Below, piece by piece: positions 16,339 through 23,270 of a stretch of 64,000 nt of DNA (position 1 is the first letter of the stretch; every line of letters starts with the position of its first letter). The notes beneath the pieces were generated by a model. That model saw nothing but the letters and a program-made list of their open reading frames with translations. It had not been told where the DNA came from and searched no databases. The translations under genes and the position numbers were made by a program. The stretch is taken from contig NCGJ01000008.1 in NCBI GenBank assembly GCA_002281555.1, forward strand, positions 46,162 through 110,161. The letters run 5' to 3'. Origin of the DNA: Hydrogenophilales bacterium 28-61-23. Its GTDB lineage: Bacteria; Pseudomonadota; Gammaproteobacteria; Burkholderiales; Thiobacillaceae.

Positions 16339-16520
16339 TCCAGCTCCGTTTTTTTGCTTTTGAAAAAAGGACAAATCGTTGCGCCATCGCTTTTCCGTAT
16401 CAGTTCCTCGCTGAAATCGGCGTAGGTGCGATGCAGGCTGTTGCTGGCAACGGCGTCCTCGAAGCGCAGGCAAGCTTGGGCCAGCGGACAATTTGAAGTC
16501 ATGCAGTAAGTCAGCGCCAT
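16335..16520 (-). CDS. Small four-cysteine protein, function unknown
   Basis: The product has 61 residues from ATG 16520; an in-frame TTG at 16535 would overlap the OmpA-like gene. Four Cys residues (TYCMTSNCPLAQACLRF near the N-terminus and ICPFF near the C-terminus) suggest a small metal or Fe-S site. It lies 4 bases after the OmpA-like gene and overlaps the next small membrane gene by 4 bases. No family is recognised. The tight spacing on both sides supports it being real. Confidence 0.55.
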   Translation of the reverse strand: MALTYCMTSNCPLAQACLRFEDAVASNSLHRTYADFSEELIRKSDGATICPFFKSKKTELE

Positions 16521-16524
16521 GAGG

Positions 16525-17910
16525 TCAGTCGACAATCGAGCCTTTGGCTGGCATGACGCTGGGAATACCGATCTTTTTCACCTCGGGTTTTGCAATAGGT
16601 TTGGCAACAGGTTTTACAGCGGGTTTTACAGCCGGTTTTGCAATCGGTTTGACTATGGGCTTGGGTTTGGCCGTGACTTCAGCCCTGCGGTTCGGCGCCA
16701 GGCAGGCCTTGGTTTCCGGGGTTGCATCGCCTTCGCAATTGACGACTGGCAGGGCTTCGCCCTTGGCGAGCACCTGAATGCGGCGCGCGGGGCTGGCCTT
16801 CTCGGACAGATATTTTTTGACTGCTTGCGCACGCAGCAAGGAGAGTTTTTCGTTATAGGGCTGCGGGCCTAGCCGGTCCGCATGGCCGGTCACCAGTATG
16901 GCTAAGTCGCTGGATGCCTGTAGCAACCAGGCGTCCAGCATTGCCCGGCCGGTTGCGGTCAGCGCCGCGCTATCGAATTCGAAGTGCGCCAGCGCTTCCT
17001 GCTGCGCTTTTTCCGCGTGTACACGTGCGGCTTCTGTTTTTGCGGCTTGTTCGGGATTGTTGGAAATCTGAGTCGATGCGGGTGCTACAGGGGCGGTTGC
17101 TACAAGCGTCGCGTCAGCCGGCACGGGCTTGGGCGACTCCGGCGCGACGAGTGCGGCGGAACCGGCTGCCACAGGCGCGGCTATCGCCACTGGTGTAGCT
17201 ACGGGTACAGGCGCGGCTACGGGTACAGGTGCGGCTACGGGTACAGGTGCGGCTACTGCTACAGGTGCGGCTACTGCTACAGGTGCAGCTGCAGCTGCAA
17301 CTGGCTTGACTGCGACTTCAGGCGTGGAGGGAGTCGGCGCCACAGTGCCGGCAGTGGCTGCGGGCTGGGCTAGCGGCAAGGCGGAAGTTGCGCTCGCGAT
17401 GGCGGCGGGCGTGCGGGCTGGCGCAGCTTCAGGCATCAACCTTTCCAGCGGCGGCTCGGAAGCGGGGCCATTTTGAGCAGCGTTGACTTCGGGTGTGGGC
17501 TGGGCCGCGGACGGCATCCCCAGTGGGGGCGCGAAAGGCTGCATCAGCGCTGGCATGTAAGCAGCAGCCGGCGCGGATGGATTCTGGGCGTAAGGATTGG
17601 ACGGAAAATAATACGGTGTGAAAGGGTTTTGGTTGTAAGGATAGTTTGCCGATGCAAACGGTGACATCAGGATGATCGGCGGTCCCAGGGGAACCTGAAC
17701 CAAAGGAGGCGCGCTGTCGAGATTGCACGTCGGCCCTGGCCCGGTAAGACCGACCGGCTGGCACAGACTCTGGCCATTCGGAAGCGGTTGGCAGAGTTGG
17801 TTGACCGCGTAGAGGAACATGCGCGAACAGTAGTCGTCGGCGGCATGAGCGGAACCCGGCAACGCGGTCGCCGCAGTGAACAATGCTAGAAAAAGAGTAT
17901 TCTGTTTCAT
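16525..17910 (-). CDS. OmpA-family protein with a long low-complexity linker
   Basis: The product has 461 residues from ATG 17910. It has a signal peptide (QNTLFLALFTAATALPGSAHA), a Cys-containing N-terminal part (about 22-45), a Pro/Tyr/Asn-rich stretch, then an Ala/Val/Pro-rich disordered linker with a tandem VAAPVP repeat (about residues 210-250). An OmpA-type peptidoglycan-binding domain follows at about 310-425 (FEFDSAALTATGRAMLD, VTGHADRLGPQPYNEKLS). The C-terminus is a second low-complexity tail of KPA/KPI/KPV units. The OmpA domain should tie the protein to the cell wall. The disordered parts imply a spanning or surface role, which is an inference. Confidence 0.85.
   Translation of the reverse strand: MKQNTLFLALFTAATALPGSAHAADDYCSRMFLYAVNQLCQPLPNGQSLCQPVGLTGPGPTCNLDSAPPLVQVPLGPPIILMSPFASANYPYNQNPFTPYYFPSNPYAQNPSAPAAAYMPALMQPFAPPLGMPSAAQPTPEVNAAQNGPASEPPLERLMPEAAPARTPAAIASATSALPLAQPAATAGTVAPTPSTPEVAVKPVAAAAAPVAVAAPVAVAAPVPVAAPVPVAAPVPVATPVAIAAPVAAGSAALVAPESPKPVPADATLVATAPVAPASTQISNNPEQAAKTEAARVHAEKAQQEALAHFEFDSAALTATGRAMLDAWLLQASSDLAILVTGHADRLGPQPYNEKLSLLRAQAVKKYLSEKASPARRIQVLAKGEALPVVNCEGDATPETKACLAPNRRAEVTAKPKPIVKPIAKPAVKPAVKPVAKPIAKPEVKKIGIPSVMPAKGSIVD
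17192..17281. repeat. Five 18-bp tandem repeats inside the OmpA-like gene
   Basis: Five head-to-tail 18-base units (GGTGCGGCTACGGGTACA and close variants), with a diverged unit on each side, encode the in-frame VAAPVP linker repeat. Because the period is a multiple of three, copy-number change would lengthen or shorten the linker without a frameshift. Confidence 0.9.
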
Positions 17911-18019
17911 GGATTCCACTTTGTATTCAATAGGTTGAGTTAATTCTGCCAACGCTTGTTCCGGTGCCGCCCAACAGCCTCAGGGCGGATCGGTATCGCG
18001 GTGCCACATGGTAAGCCCA

Positions 18020-19192
18020 TCAATCCCAGGCCAGCGCACCGCCGGTCTGATACTCGGTCACGCGTGTTTCAAAGAAGTTTTTTTCCTTCTTCAAGTCGAT
18101 CATTTCCGCCATCCACGGGAACGGATTGTTGGCGCCGGGGTAGAGTTCGTCGAGGCCGATCTGGGTAGCGCGGCGGTTGGCGATGAAGCGCAGGTATTCC
18201 TTGAACATCGGCGCATTCAGGCCCAGCACGCCGCGCGGCATGGTGTCTTCGGCGTACTGGTACTCCAGCGCGACAGCCTTCTCGAACATGCCTTTCAGTT
18301 CCGCCTTGAACTCGTTGGTCCACAGCGTCGGGTTTTCCAGCTTGATCTGGTTGATCATGTCGATGCCGAAATTGCAGTGCATCGACTCGTCGCGCAGGAT
18401 GTACTGGTATTGCTCGGCGGCGCCGGTCATCTTGTTCTGCCGGCCCAGCGCCAGGATCTGCACGAAGCCGACATAGAAGAACAGGCCTTCCATGATGCAG
18501 GCGAAAGCGATCAGGCTTTTCAGGAAGGCCTGGTCGGTTTCGTGGGTGCCGGTCTTGAAGGTCGGGTTGGACAGCACATCGATGTAAGGCAGTAGAAACT
18601 CGTCCTTCGCCTTGATGCTGCTGACCTCGTGATAGGCGTTGAAGATTTCGCCCTCGTCCAAGCCCAGGCTTTCCACGATGTACTGGTAGGCATGGGTGTG
18701 GATGGCTTCCTCGAAGGCCTGGCGCAGCAGGTACTGGCGGCACTCCGGCGCGGTGATCTGGCGATAGGTGCCGAGCACGATGTTGTTCGCGGCCAGGCTG
18801 TCGGCGGTGACGAAGAAACCCAGGTTGCGCTTGATGATGTGGCGCTCGTCCTCGGACAGACCGTTGGGGTCTTTCCAGGTCGCGATGTCGCGGTTCATGT
18901 TCACTTCCTGCGGCATCCAGTGGTTCGCGCAGGCGGCGATGTATTTTTCCCAGGCCCATTTGTATTTGAACGGCACCAACTGATTGACGTCGGCCTTGGC
19001 GTTGATGATCAGCTTGTCCTCGACGCGCACGCGGCGATGCGCGATGTCATCGGCGGGTTTGGCGATGCTTGGCGCGGCCAGGTCGATGCCCATAGGCACC
19101 GGTTGCAATTGCGGCATCGGCGGCATCGAAGGCGGCATGGGGCGGAAGGCGGGTTGCGCGGGTGGGGTGAAATCGTCTTCGAAGTTCAGCAT
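18020..19192 (-). CDS. nrdB: Ribonucleotide reductase class I beta subunit NrdB
   Basis: The product has 390 residues and holds the di-metal/tyrosyl radical cofactor used by NrdA to make deoxyribonucleotides. Metal ligands are visible: Asp in NMNRDIATW, Glu and His in [13 protein letters not shown], Glu in IMEGLFF, and Glu/His in [10 protein letters not shown]. The protein belongs by pattern to the Chlamydia-like branch, but the residue four after the His is Tyr, not Phe, so a normal tyrosyl radical is expected. The first 45 residues are Pro/Met-rich. The C-terminus should dock to NrdA. It lies about 4 kb downstream of nrdA on the same strand, with accessory genes between. Confidence 0.95.
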   Translation of the reverse strand: MLNFEDDFTPPAQPAFRPMPPSMPPMPQLQPVPMGIDLAAPSIAKPADDIAHRRVRVEDKLIINAKADVNQLVPFKYKWAWEKYIAACANHWMPQEVNMNRDIATWKDPNGLSEDERHIIKRNLGFFVTADSLAANNIVLGTYRQITAPECRQYLLRQAFEEAIHTHAYQYIVESLGLDEGEIFNAYHEVSSIKAKDEFLLPYIDVLSNPTFKTGTHETDQAFLKSLIAFACIMEGLFFYVGFVQILALGRQNKMTGAAEQYQYILRDESMHCNFGIDMINQIKLENPTLWTNEFKAELKGMFEKAVALEYQYAEDTMPRGVLGLNAPMFKEYLRFIANRRATQIGLDELYPGANNPFPWMAEMIDLKKEKNFFETRVTEYQTGGALAWD

Positions 19193-19255
19193 GTTGGGCT
19201 CCTTGGGTGTGCGGGGGTGTGCAATCTGGCGGCGAGGGTGGGTAGGCGGGTTGGA

Positions 19256-19576
19256 TCAGGGGTGACCTAGAGGCAGCGCGGATTGCCTGGCGGGCGAATC
19301 CGGGGCGACGTCCATGACTTTGCGCAACAGATGCGGCGATACGGTCCAGTGTTCGCCGCCCTCGGTTATTACGGTCACGGTTTTCTTGTTGTAACGGGTT
19401 AGGACGCCGAACAGGACAGGGCGCCCATCCGGCTGAAAACTCACCCGGTCGCCGACGCTGAAATCCAGCATCCGCGCATGCGCGCGCATCTGCGCCAGGA
19501 ATTTCAAGCGCTCGACGATACGGCGGTTGAGGTCGATCAATTCGGCTTCGGTGAGGTGGTCGATGTTGGGGGTCAT
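19256..19576 (-). CDS. Small protein with an SH3-like beta domain, unknown function
   Basis: The product has 106 residues: an N-terminal helical part (LTEAELIDLNRRIVERLKF) followed by a small beta-barrel-like region (FSVGDRVSFQPDGRPVLFG, then TRYNKKTVTVITEGG) that looks like a KOW/SH3-type fold. I do not recognise a named family. The ATG overlaps the stop of the upstream toxin gene by 4 bases, so it is probably translated from the same message as the toxin-antitoxin pair. A nucleic-acid-binding role is only a guess. Confidence 0.6.
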   Translation of the reverse strand: MTPNIDHLTEAELIDLNRRIVERLKFLAQMRAHARMLDFSVGDRVSFQPDGRPVLFGVLTRYNKKTVTVITEGGEHWTVSPHLLRKVMDVAPDSPARQSALPLGHP

Positions 19577-19839
19577 GATTTGGGTTTATCCAACCAGTTT
19601 GTCGTAGTCAGCATGGCTGCCAATCCAGAACCAACCAGGCCATCCTCGGCATCAACGGCTAATGCGCGGTAATGCAGACCGACACGAGCCGACCAATAGC
19701 GTCCAACATGTTTGAAATGCAGGGCAGGGTGTTTGGGGTCAATTTTTAGCAACTCGAAATTCTTGTCCGTCAGAACGCGCACAGCCGAAGGCAGCGCTTC
19801 GTAACCGGACCAGAACGAGGGTGAGGCGAAATGCTTCAC
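19573..19839 (-). CDS. RelE/ParE-like toxin
   Basis: The product is an 88-residue basic protein with the RelE/ParE-superfamily pattern: an N-terminal helix with FWSGYEALPSAVR, then HPALHFKHVGRYWSARVG followed by LHYRALAV, the central beta strands with Arg/Tyr/His. The family contains ribosome-dependent RNases and gyrase poisons; which activity applies here is not decided. The ATG overlaps the stop of the antitoxin gene upstream (4 bases), the standard arrangement for such pairs. Its own stop overlaps the next gene. Confidence 0.75.
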   Translation of the reverse strand: MKHFASPSFWSGYEALPSAVRVLTDKNFELLKIDPKHPALHFKHVGRYWSARVGLHYRALAVDAEDGLVGSGLAAMLTTTNWLDKPKS

Positions 19840-20036
19840 AGCGGTTTCGACTTACCGTCAGCATGTGCGGACAACGCTTGGAGTGCCAGGTTATCCAATT
19901 TTCCGGAAGCGGCATCCTCATCAAACTGCCGATCCCAGAGCGCGTTATCAAATTGCGCAAACCAGTCACGGAATTGACTCAATTCGGCTGCTGAGAGTGT
20001 TGCAACTTCTTGTTCAATGACTTCTAGCTTTCCCAT
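19836..20036 (-). CDS. Antitoxin partner of the RelE/ParE-like toxin
   Basis: The product is a 66-residue acidic protein: a helical region with VATLSAAELSQFRDWFAQFD, then WDRQFDEDAASGKLDNL and a basic end. This acidic wrap-around helix type is common in antitoxins of RelE/ParE pairs. It starts 5' of the toxin and overlaps it by 4 bases. No DNA-binding domain is obvious, so autoregulation cannot be inferred. The role comes from gene order and composition. Confidence 0.7.
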   Translation of the reverse strand: MGKLEVIEQEVATLSAAELSQFRDWFAQFDNALWDRQFDEDAASGKLDNLALQALSAHADGKSKPL

Positions 20037-20063
20037 GTCTGGATCTCCAACTTAAGGTGGTAC

Positions 20064-20087
20064 GGGGAGTAATGGTGGTCTGTCCCC
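20064..20087. repeat. REP-like palindromic element
   Basis: GGGG...TCTGTCCCC (20064-20087) holds AATGGTGGTCTGTCCCC, the type of G-rich end seen in RAYT-mobilised REP sequences. It lies in the 155-base gap between the antitoxin promoter region and the PLD-like gene. The assignment is by pattern only. Confidence 0.35.
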
Positions 20088-20191
20088 AATTACGCTAATT
20101 GCTTTCAATGTCTGATATTCGATTAAATTAATTTAAGCCTAGCTGCTTAAGTGCACCAATTTTCTGGCAATTTAATCCTGGCCACTTTGGC

Positions 20192-21010
20192 TTATTGCAG
20201 ATGTTCAGGGAATATTTTCTTAGCAAGGGGTGGCTTTTCATGGCTTCCTTTTACCAACGCATCTATTTCAGCTTCAACATATCCGTATAGGGTGCCATAG
20301 CGCTCCGCAATAAATGTAGGCACATTTCCACGGCCTCTGGCATGTTTATATAGAGTAACAACAGCCATACGATCAAAGCGATAAAAACTTGTTACTGGGT
20401 TTTCGTGATGGATCCAGATGGAAAAATCAAGATCAGGATTTCCTGCAGATGTAAATAACGTCTTGTAGTCTTGTATTGCATCTTTGATTCTCTGTGACAT
20501 TACTTGATCAGTTGACGCACCAAATCGCCTTGCTAAGTCACGCATAATCTCCATGTCCTCGGGGTCGGGGACCACGAGGCGAATGCGCGCCTTACGTTTG
20601 CTTGCGAGATATTTGAGATCCTCTTCGTGTGTTGCACGCCAAGTATTGGCATAACAGACAAAAATATCTAGCCTCTCAGCCTCTCGGATTAGTTTTGTGA
20701 AATTTGGGCCTTTAACAGGGTTTACTGATATTCCGCGTAGACCAGCAGTTCGGACATCGTCAGCAAGTCCGGTTCTTTCCAATATTTCATCTAGAAATGA
20801 TCGTTTAGAAAATAACTCCCAAAGTATCGCGATTGAGAGGGTTGCAACTAGTAGTCCCCCAAAATTAGATATGAGAGACTTTACCCAGAGATAACCTTCC
20901 GGATATGTAAGTTTCTCACTTATAAATAAGAAAAAAACGCCCAGTAATAACAACACGCCAGACACTAGAAGTGTCTTTAGGTTTGTTATGTCCTTAATGT
21001 AGTTTTTCAT
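20192..21010 (-). CDS. Membrane-anchored PLD-like domain protein (HKD motif absent)
   Basis: The product has 272 residues. Two transmembrane segments lie near the N-terminus (about 13-31 and 41-66), followed by a cytoplasmic domain with RLDIFVCYANTWRATHEED, KARIRLVVPDPED and DFSIWIHHENPVTSFYRFD. The pattern resembles the phospholipase D-like nuclease/lipase fold often used as a sensor or effector module, but no HxK(x4)D motif is visible. The gene is markedly AT-rich compared with its neighbours, and REP-like repeats lie on both sides, so it was probably acquired. I do not know a function; membrane-linked defence or stress signalling is a guess. Confidence 0.6.
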   Translation of the reverse strand: MKNYIKDITNLKTLLVSGVLLLLGVFFLFISEKLTYPEGYLWVKSLISNFGGLLVATLSIAILWELFSKRSFLDEILERTGLADDVRTAGLRGISVNPVKGPNFTKLIREAERLDIFVCYANTWRATHEEDLKYLASKRKARIRLVVPDPEDMEIMRDLARRFGASTDQVMSQRIKDAIQDYKTLFTSAGNPDLDFSIWIHHENPVTSFYRFDRMAVVTLYKHARGRGNVPTFIAERYGTLYGYVEAEIDALVKGSHEKPPLAKKIFPEHLQ

Positions 21011-21043
21011 TACGTCCTTAACAAATCATGTTTCCTTCAATTG

Positions 21044-21096
21044 AAGGGGCCAGGCACACAATCAATTAACACAATTAAAGGGGCCAGTCACACAAT
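21044..21096. repeat. Two direct copies of a 19-bp G-rich element
   Basis: AAGGGGCCAGGCACACAAT (21044-21062) and AAGGGGCCAGTCACACAAT (21078-21096) differ by one base and are 34 bases apart. They lie between the PLD-like gene and the HDOD gene and look like REP termini. Confidence 0.6.
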
Positions 21097-21111
21097 ATTC
21101 AAATCGTTTCA

Positions 21112-22053
21112 TCAATAAGTAACGCTGGTACACGGATGAAGAATCTCGCTGATTTCCAGACTGGCGACCTGTCCTTCGAGGCTGATTTCCTTCAGCGTGG
21201 CGAGGGAGAGGCCCAGCAATTGCATGCTATCGGTGGCGCGGCTATCGGGGCGGTAGGTTTCGGGTTCGTACTCAGTTTTCAGGCAGGGAGCCAGATTGGC
21301 GGCCAGGTCGCCGGCCAGGTGGATTACGGCGACTTCTTTCGCGAAGTCCGGGGTCGCGGCGGGGTCGAGTTGATGGCGCACGGTGAGGGTCAGTTTTTCC
21401 GGCAGTCCCCAGCTTTCCAGCAAGGCGGCGCCCAGTTCGGCGTGGCTGAAGCCGAACACTAGGCACTCGGCATCGGTCAGGCTGATTTCGTTCTGTTGCG
21501 CGTGTTGTAGCGCCTCGCGGTACTGCGCGGGGCGGCGGACATAGAACACCAGACGGCCGACGCCGAGCAGCAAGCCGGCCAGGAACAGGCTTTCTGCGTC
21601 GCGCATCCGCAGTCGGTCGGCGATCAGGCGGGCGAGCACGGCGCTGGTGGCGCTGTTGTCCCAGAAGGTGTCCATGTCGACGAATTCGGCGGGAATGTCG
21701 CGGAACGTGTTGACCGCCGCCGTTGCCAGCACCAGATCGCGCATGGCGTTGTGGCCGATCAGGGCGACGGCGCGGGTGAGCGTCTCGACCTTGCCCCGGC
21801 TGCCGTATAGCGCGGAGTTCGCCAGTTTCAGCACGGTCGCCGTCAGGTTGGCATCCAGCTCAATGACTTCGATGAGGTCCTGCGCGCTGGCGGTGGGCAA
21901 CTCCATCACCGTGCAGGCGCGTATCACCAGATCAGGCAGGCTGAACAGGCTGGAGACTTCGCTGGCTAGTTCGTGAGGCGTCATGTCAAGAGTTAAAGGG
22001 GGCAGGCTCACATTGCTTTCCTCAGATGTGCTGCTAGTTGTGAACCATCTCAC
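21112..22053 (-). CDS. HDOD domain protein
   Basis: The product has 313 residues with an HDOD domain (about 35-230): LPDLVIRACTVMELPTASA, the helix bundle LIEVIELDANLTATVLKLAN and SALYG, and LFLAGLLLGVGRLVF. HDOD proteins are HD-related signalling proteins, generally without hydrolase activity. The ATG at 22053 overlaps the stop of the BrnA-like antitoxin gene by 4 bases; an internal ATG (MTPHELAS, about residue 24) is an alternative start. The coupling to a toxin-antitoxin operon is unusual. Confidence 0.85.
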   Translation of the reverse strand: MRWFTTSSTSEESNVSLPPLTLDMTPHELASEVSSLFSLPDLVIRACTVMELPTASAQDLIEVIELDANLTATVLKLANSALYGSRGKVETLTRAVALIGHNAMRDLVLATAAVNTFRDIPAEFVDMDTFWDNSATSAVLARLIADRLRMRDAESLFLAGLLLGVGRLVFYVRRPAQYREALQHAQQNEISLTDAECLVFGFSHAELGAALLESWGLPEKLTLTVRHQLDPAATPDFAKEVAVIHLAGDLAANLAPCLKTEYEPETYRPDSRATDSMQLLGLSLATLKEISLEGQVASLEISEILHPCTSVTY

Positions 22054-22280
22054 TGTGCAATTTCGATCAATTCAATATCTTTTCTAAGTAACTCATTAAC
22101 CAAGACTGAAAGATCCATGCCTTTTGTGCTGGCCAGTGTGGTCAATCTGGCTTGCACCTGGGTTTCCAGATAAACAGGCAAATTCAAGGTTGAGTCGGCT
22201 TGGTAGAACTTGCCGCGCTTCGCTCCGGTGAAGTCGATTTCAGTGGGCATGTCGTCGTGGTCTGTTGCATCTTGGCTCAT
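22050..22280 (-). CDS. brnA: BrnA-like antitoxin
   Basis: The product has 76 residues. An acidic N-terminus is followed by NLPVYLETQVQARLTTLA and SVLVNELLRKDIELIE, a ribbon-helix-helix-like DNA-binding C-terminus. It lies 8 bases after a clear BrnT toxin gene, in the usual toxin-first order of brnTA operons. BrnA normally neutralises BrnT and represses the operon. The assignment depends mainly on the neighbour. Confidence 0.75.
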   Translation of the reverse strand: MSQDATDHDDMPTEIDFTGAKRGKFYQADSTLNLPVYLETQVQARLTTLASTKGMDLSVLVNELLRKDIELIEIAQ

Positions 22281-22288
22281 CGTGTCAC

Positions 22289-22594
22289 CTATCTTGGGCT
22301 GTCTTCATATTGCTGGCGTTCGCGGCGTGTAGCTTCTCTTGCTGAAATGATGCGCACCAGTGGATTCGGGGTCGCCAACACGAATGTGTGTGATACGGCG
22401 AGTAATCGCGCCTGGCTTGTCGTTCCCAACGTAAACCATCTTTCTTCCAAGTCACTATGTGTCGCATCAAAGATCGTGAGTGCTAATGGGTCGAGCAATA
22501 CCGTAGCGGCTTCGGTGAAGCTCACACCATGTTTTACGATATTCGACGCCGCTTTCGCCGGGTCCCATGTGATGTCGTATTGCAGCGTGGCCAT
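22289..22594 (-). CDS. brnT: BrnT-family ribonuclease toxin
   Basis: The product has 101 residues with clear BrnT features: ITWDPAKAASNIVKHGVSF, then EAATVLLDPLALTIFDATH, and the C-terminal RIISAREATRRERQQYE. The family has a RelE-like fold and acts as an RNase toxin. The ATG directly follows the stop of the preceding small gene, and the antitoxin gene follows 8 bases later. The N-terminal KHGVSF and the C-terminal R-x-x-S-A-R-x-A signature are intact, so the toxin is probably functional. Confidence 0.9.
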   Translation of the reverse strand: MATLQYDITWDPAKAASNIVKHGVSFTEAATVLLDPLALTIFDATHSDLEERWFTLGTTSQARLLAVSHTFVLATPNPLVRIISAREATRRERQQYEDSPR

Positions 22595-22831
22595 TTACTT
22601 CGAAGCCAAAGGTTCTGCATGTTCTTGAAACCAGGCCTGACGCTTGCGTTCCTTCTCCGCATCCATTGCATCGAAAAAGGCTTGCGTGCCGCGAAAGATG
22701 CCGCGCGGCTGGAAGTCGGGCACGCCGGGCAGCCGGGTCATGGCATCCAGCCGCGCACCGCGTTCCAGCGCTTCTTGCGGCGTGGCGGCGAATTCTTGCC
22801 ATTGGCCGTTGCCGACGATGCGCATTTTCAT
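22595..22831 (-). CDS. Small protein between the HigA-like and brnT genes, unknown
   Basis: The product has 78 residues from ATG 22831, which overlaps the HigA-like stop by 4 bases; a longer start at 22843 exists. The sequence is mixed and soluble with QWQEFAATPQEALERGAR and a Trp-containing basic tail. No family is recognised. It sits exactly between the HigA-like and BrnT genes with no gap, so it is almost certainly co-translated. It may be an accessory or orphan antitoxin component; this is speculation. Confidence 0.55.
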   Translation of the reverse strand: MKMRIVGNGQWQEFAATPQEALERGARLDAMTRLPGVPDFQPRGIFRGTQAFFDAMDAEKERKRQAWFQEHAEPLASK

Positions 22832-23130
22832 GCCGCGATGCATTCAATCATTGCGTAGCTATCGCCTTTTTCCCTGGTCAACTGCCAGAGGTCTAATGCC
22901 TCCTGCATGCGCAACCAGCTTTCCGGGGTGGTGCCGGTGAGTTTGGCGACGCGAATGGCGAGGTCAGCCGAGAGGGCGCGCTTTTCGTGGATCAGTTCTG
23001 AAACCGTGAGGCGGCTGACGGCGAGGCGTTGTGCCAGTTCGGTCTGAGTCAGACCGAGGGCGGGCAGGATGTCTTCGCGCAGCAGTTCACCGGGGTGGGT
23101 GGGTTTGCGGTTGGGGTCGCGCAGGCTCAT
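22828..23130 (-). CDS. HigA-like XRE antitoxin without an adjacent HigB
   Basis: The product has 100 residues with the HigA signature: NRKPTHPGELLREDILPALG, the helix-turn-helix LTQTELAQRLAVSRLTVSEL, and the tail AKLTGTTPESWLRMQEALDL. HigA proteins repress their operon and normally neutralise a HigB toxin. No HigB-type gene lies next to it; the space upstream is a palindromic repeat and then nrdA. The start at ATG 23130 fits the family length. It heads a five-gene chain ending in the HDOD gene. Confidence 0.85.
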   Translation of the reverse strand: MSLRDPNRKPTHPGELLREDILPALGLTQTELAQRLAVSRLTVSELIHEKRALSADLAIRVAKLTGTTPESWLRMQEALDLWQLTREKGDSYAMIECIAA

Positions 23131-23183
23131 TAGTGGGTTTCCTCCAGGTCGGCGTGTCGTGACACGCTGGTTGAATCCTATAC

Positions 23184-23254
23184 CGTCATTCCGGCGCAGG
23201 CCGGAATCCAGTGGGTTGAACAACCTGGGCCCCGGCTTTCGCCGGGGTGACGGG
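23184..23254. repeat. Palindromic intergenic repeat (dRS3/NIME-like)
   Basis: CGTCATTCCGGCGCAGGCCG leads into GGAATCCAG, then a spacer, then CCCCGGCTTTCGCCGGGGTG. Both halves are inverted repeats of the kind scattered between genes in many proteobacteria. It lies between the HigA-like gene and the end of nrdA and may also act as a transcript end for nrdA. Confidence 0.75.
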
Positions 23255-23270
23255 ATAATGCTTTCACGAT

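Noticed and set aside
17192..17281. Short tandem units as a CRISPR array
   Set aside because: The repeats are 18 bp, contiguous and code in frame for VAAPVP.
18020..19192. NrdB of the Chlamydia type lacking the radical Tyr (class Ic)
   Set aside because: The residue four after the metal-binding His is Tyr ([11 protein letters not shown]), not Phe.
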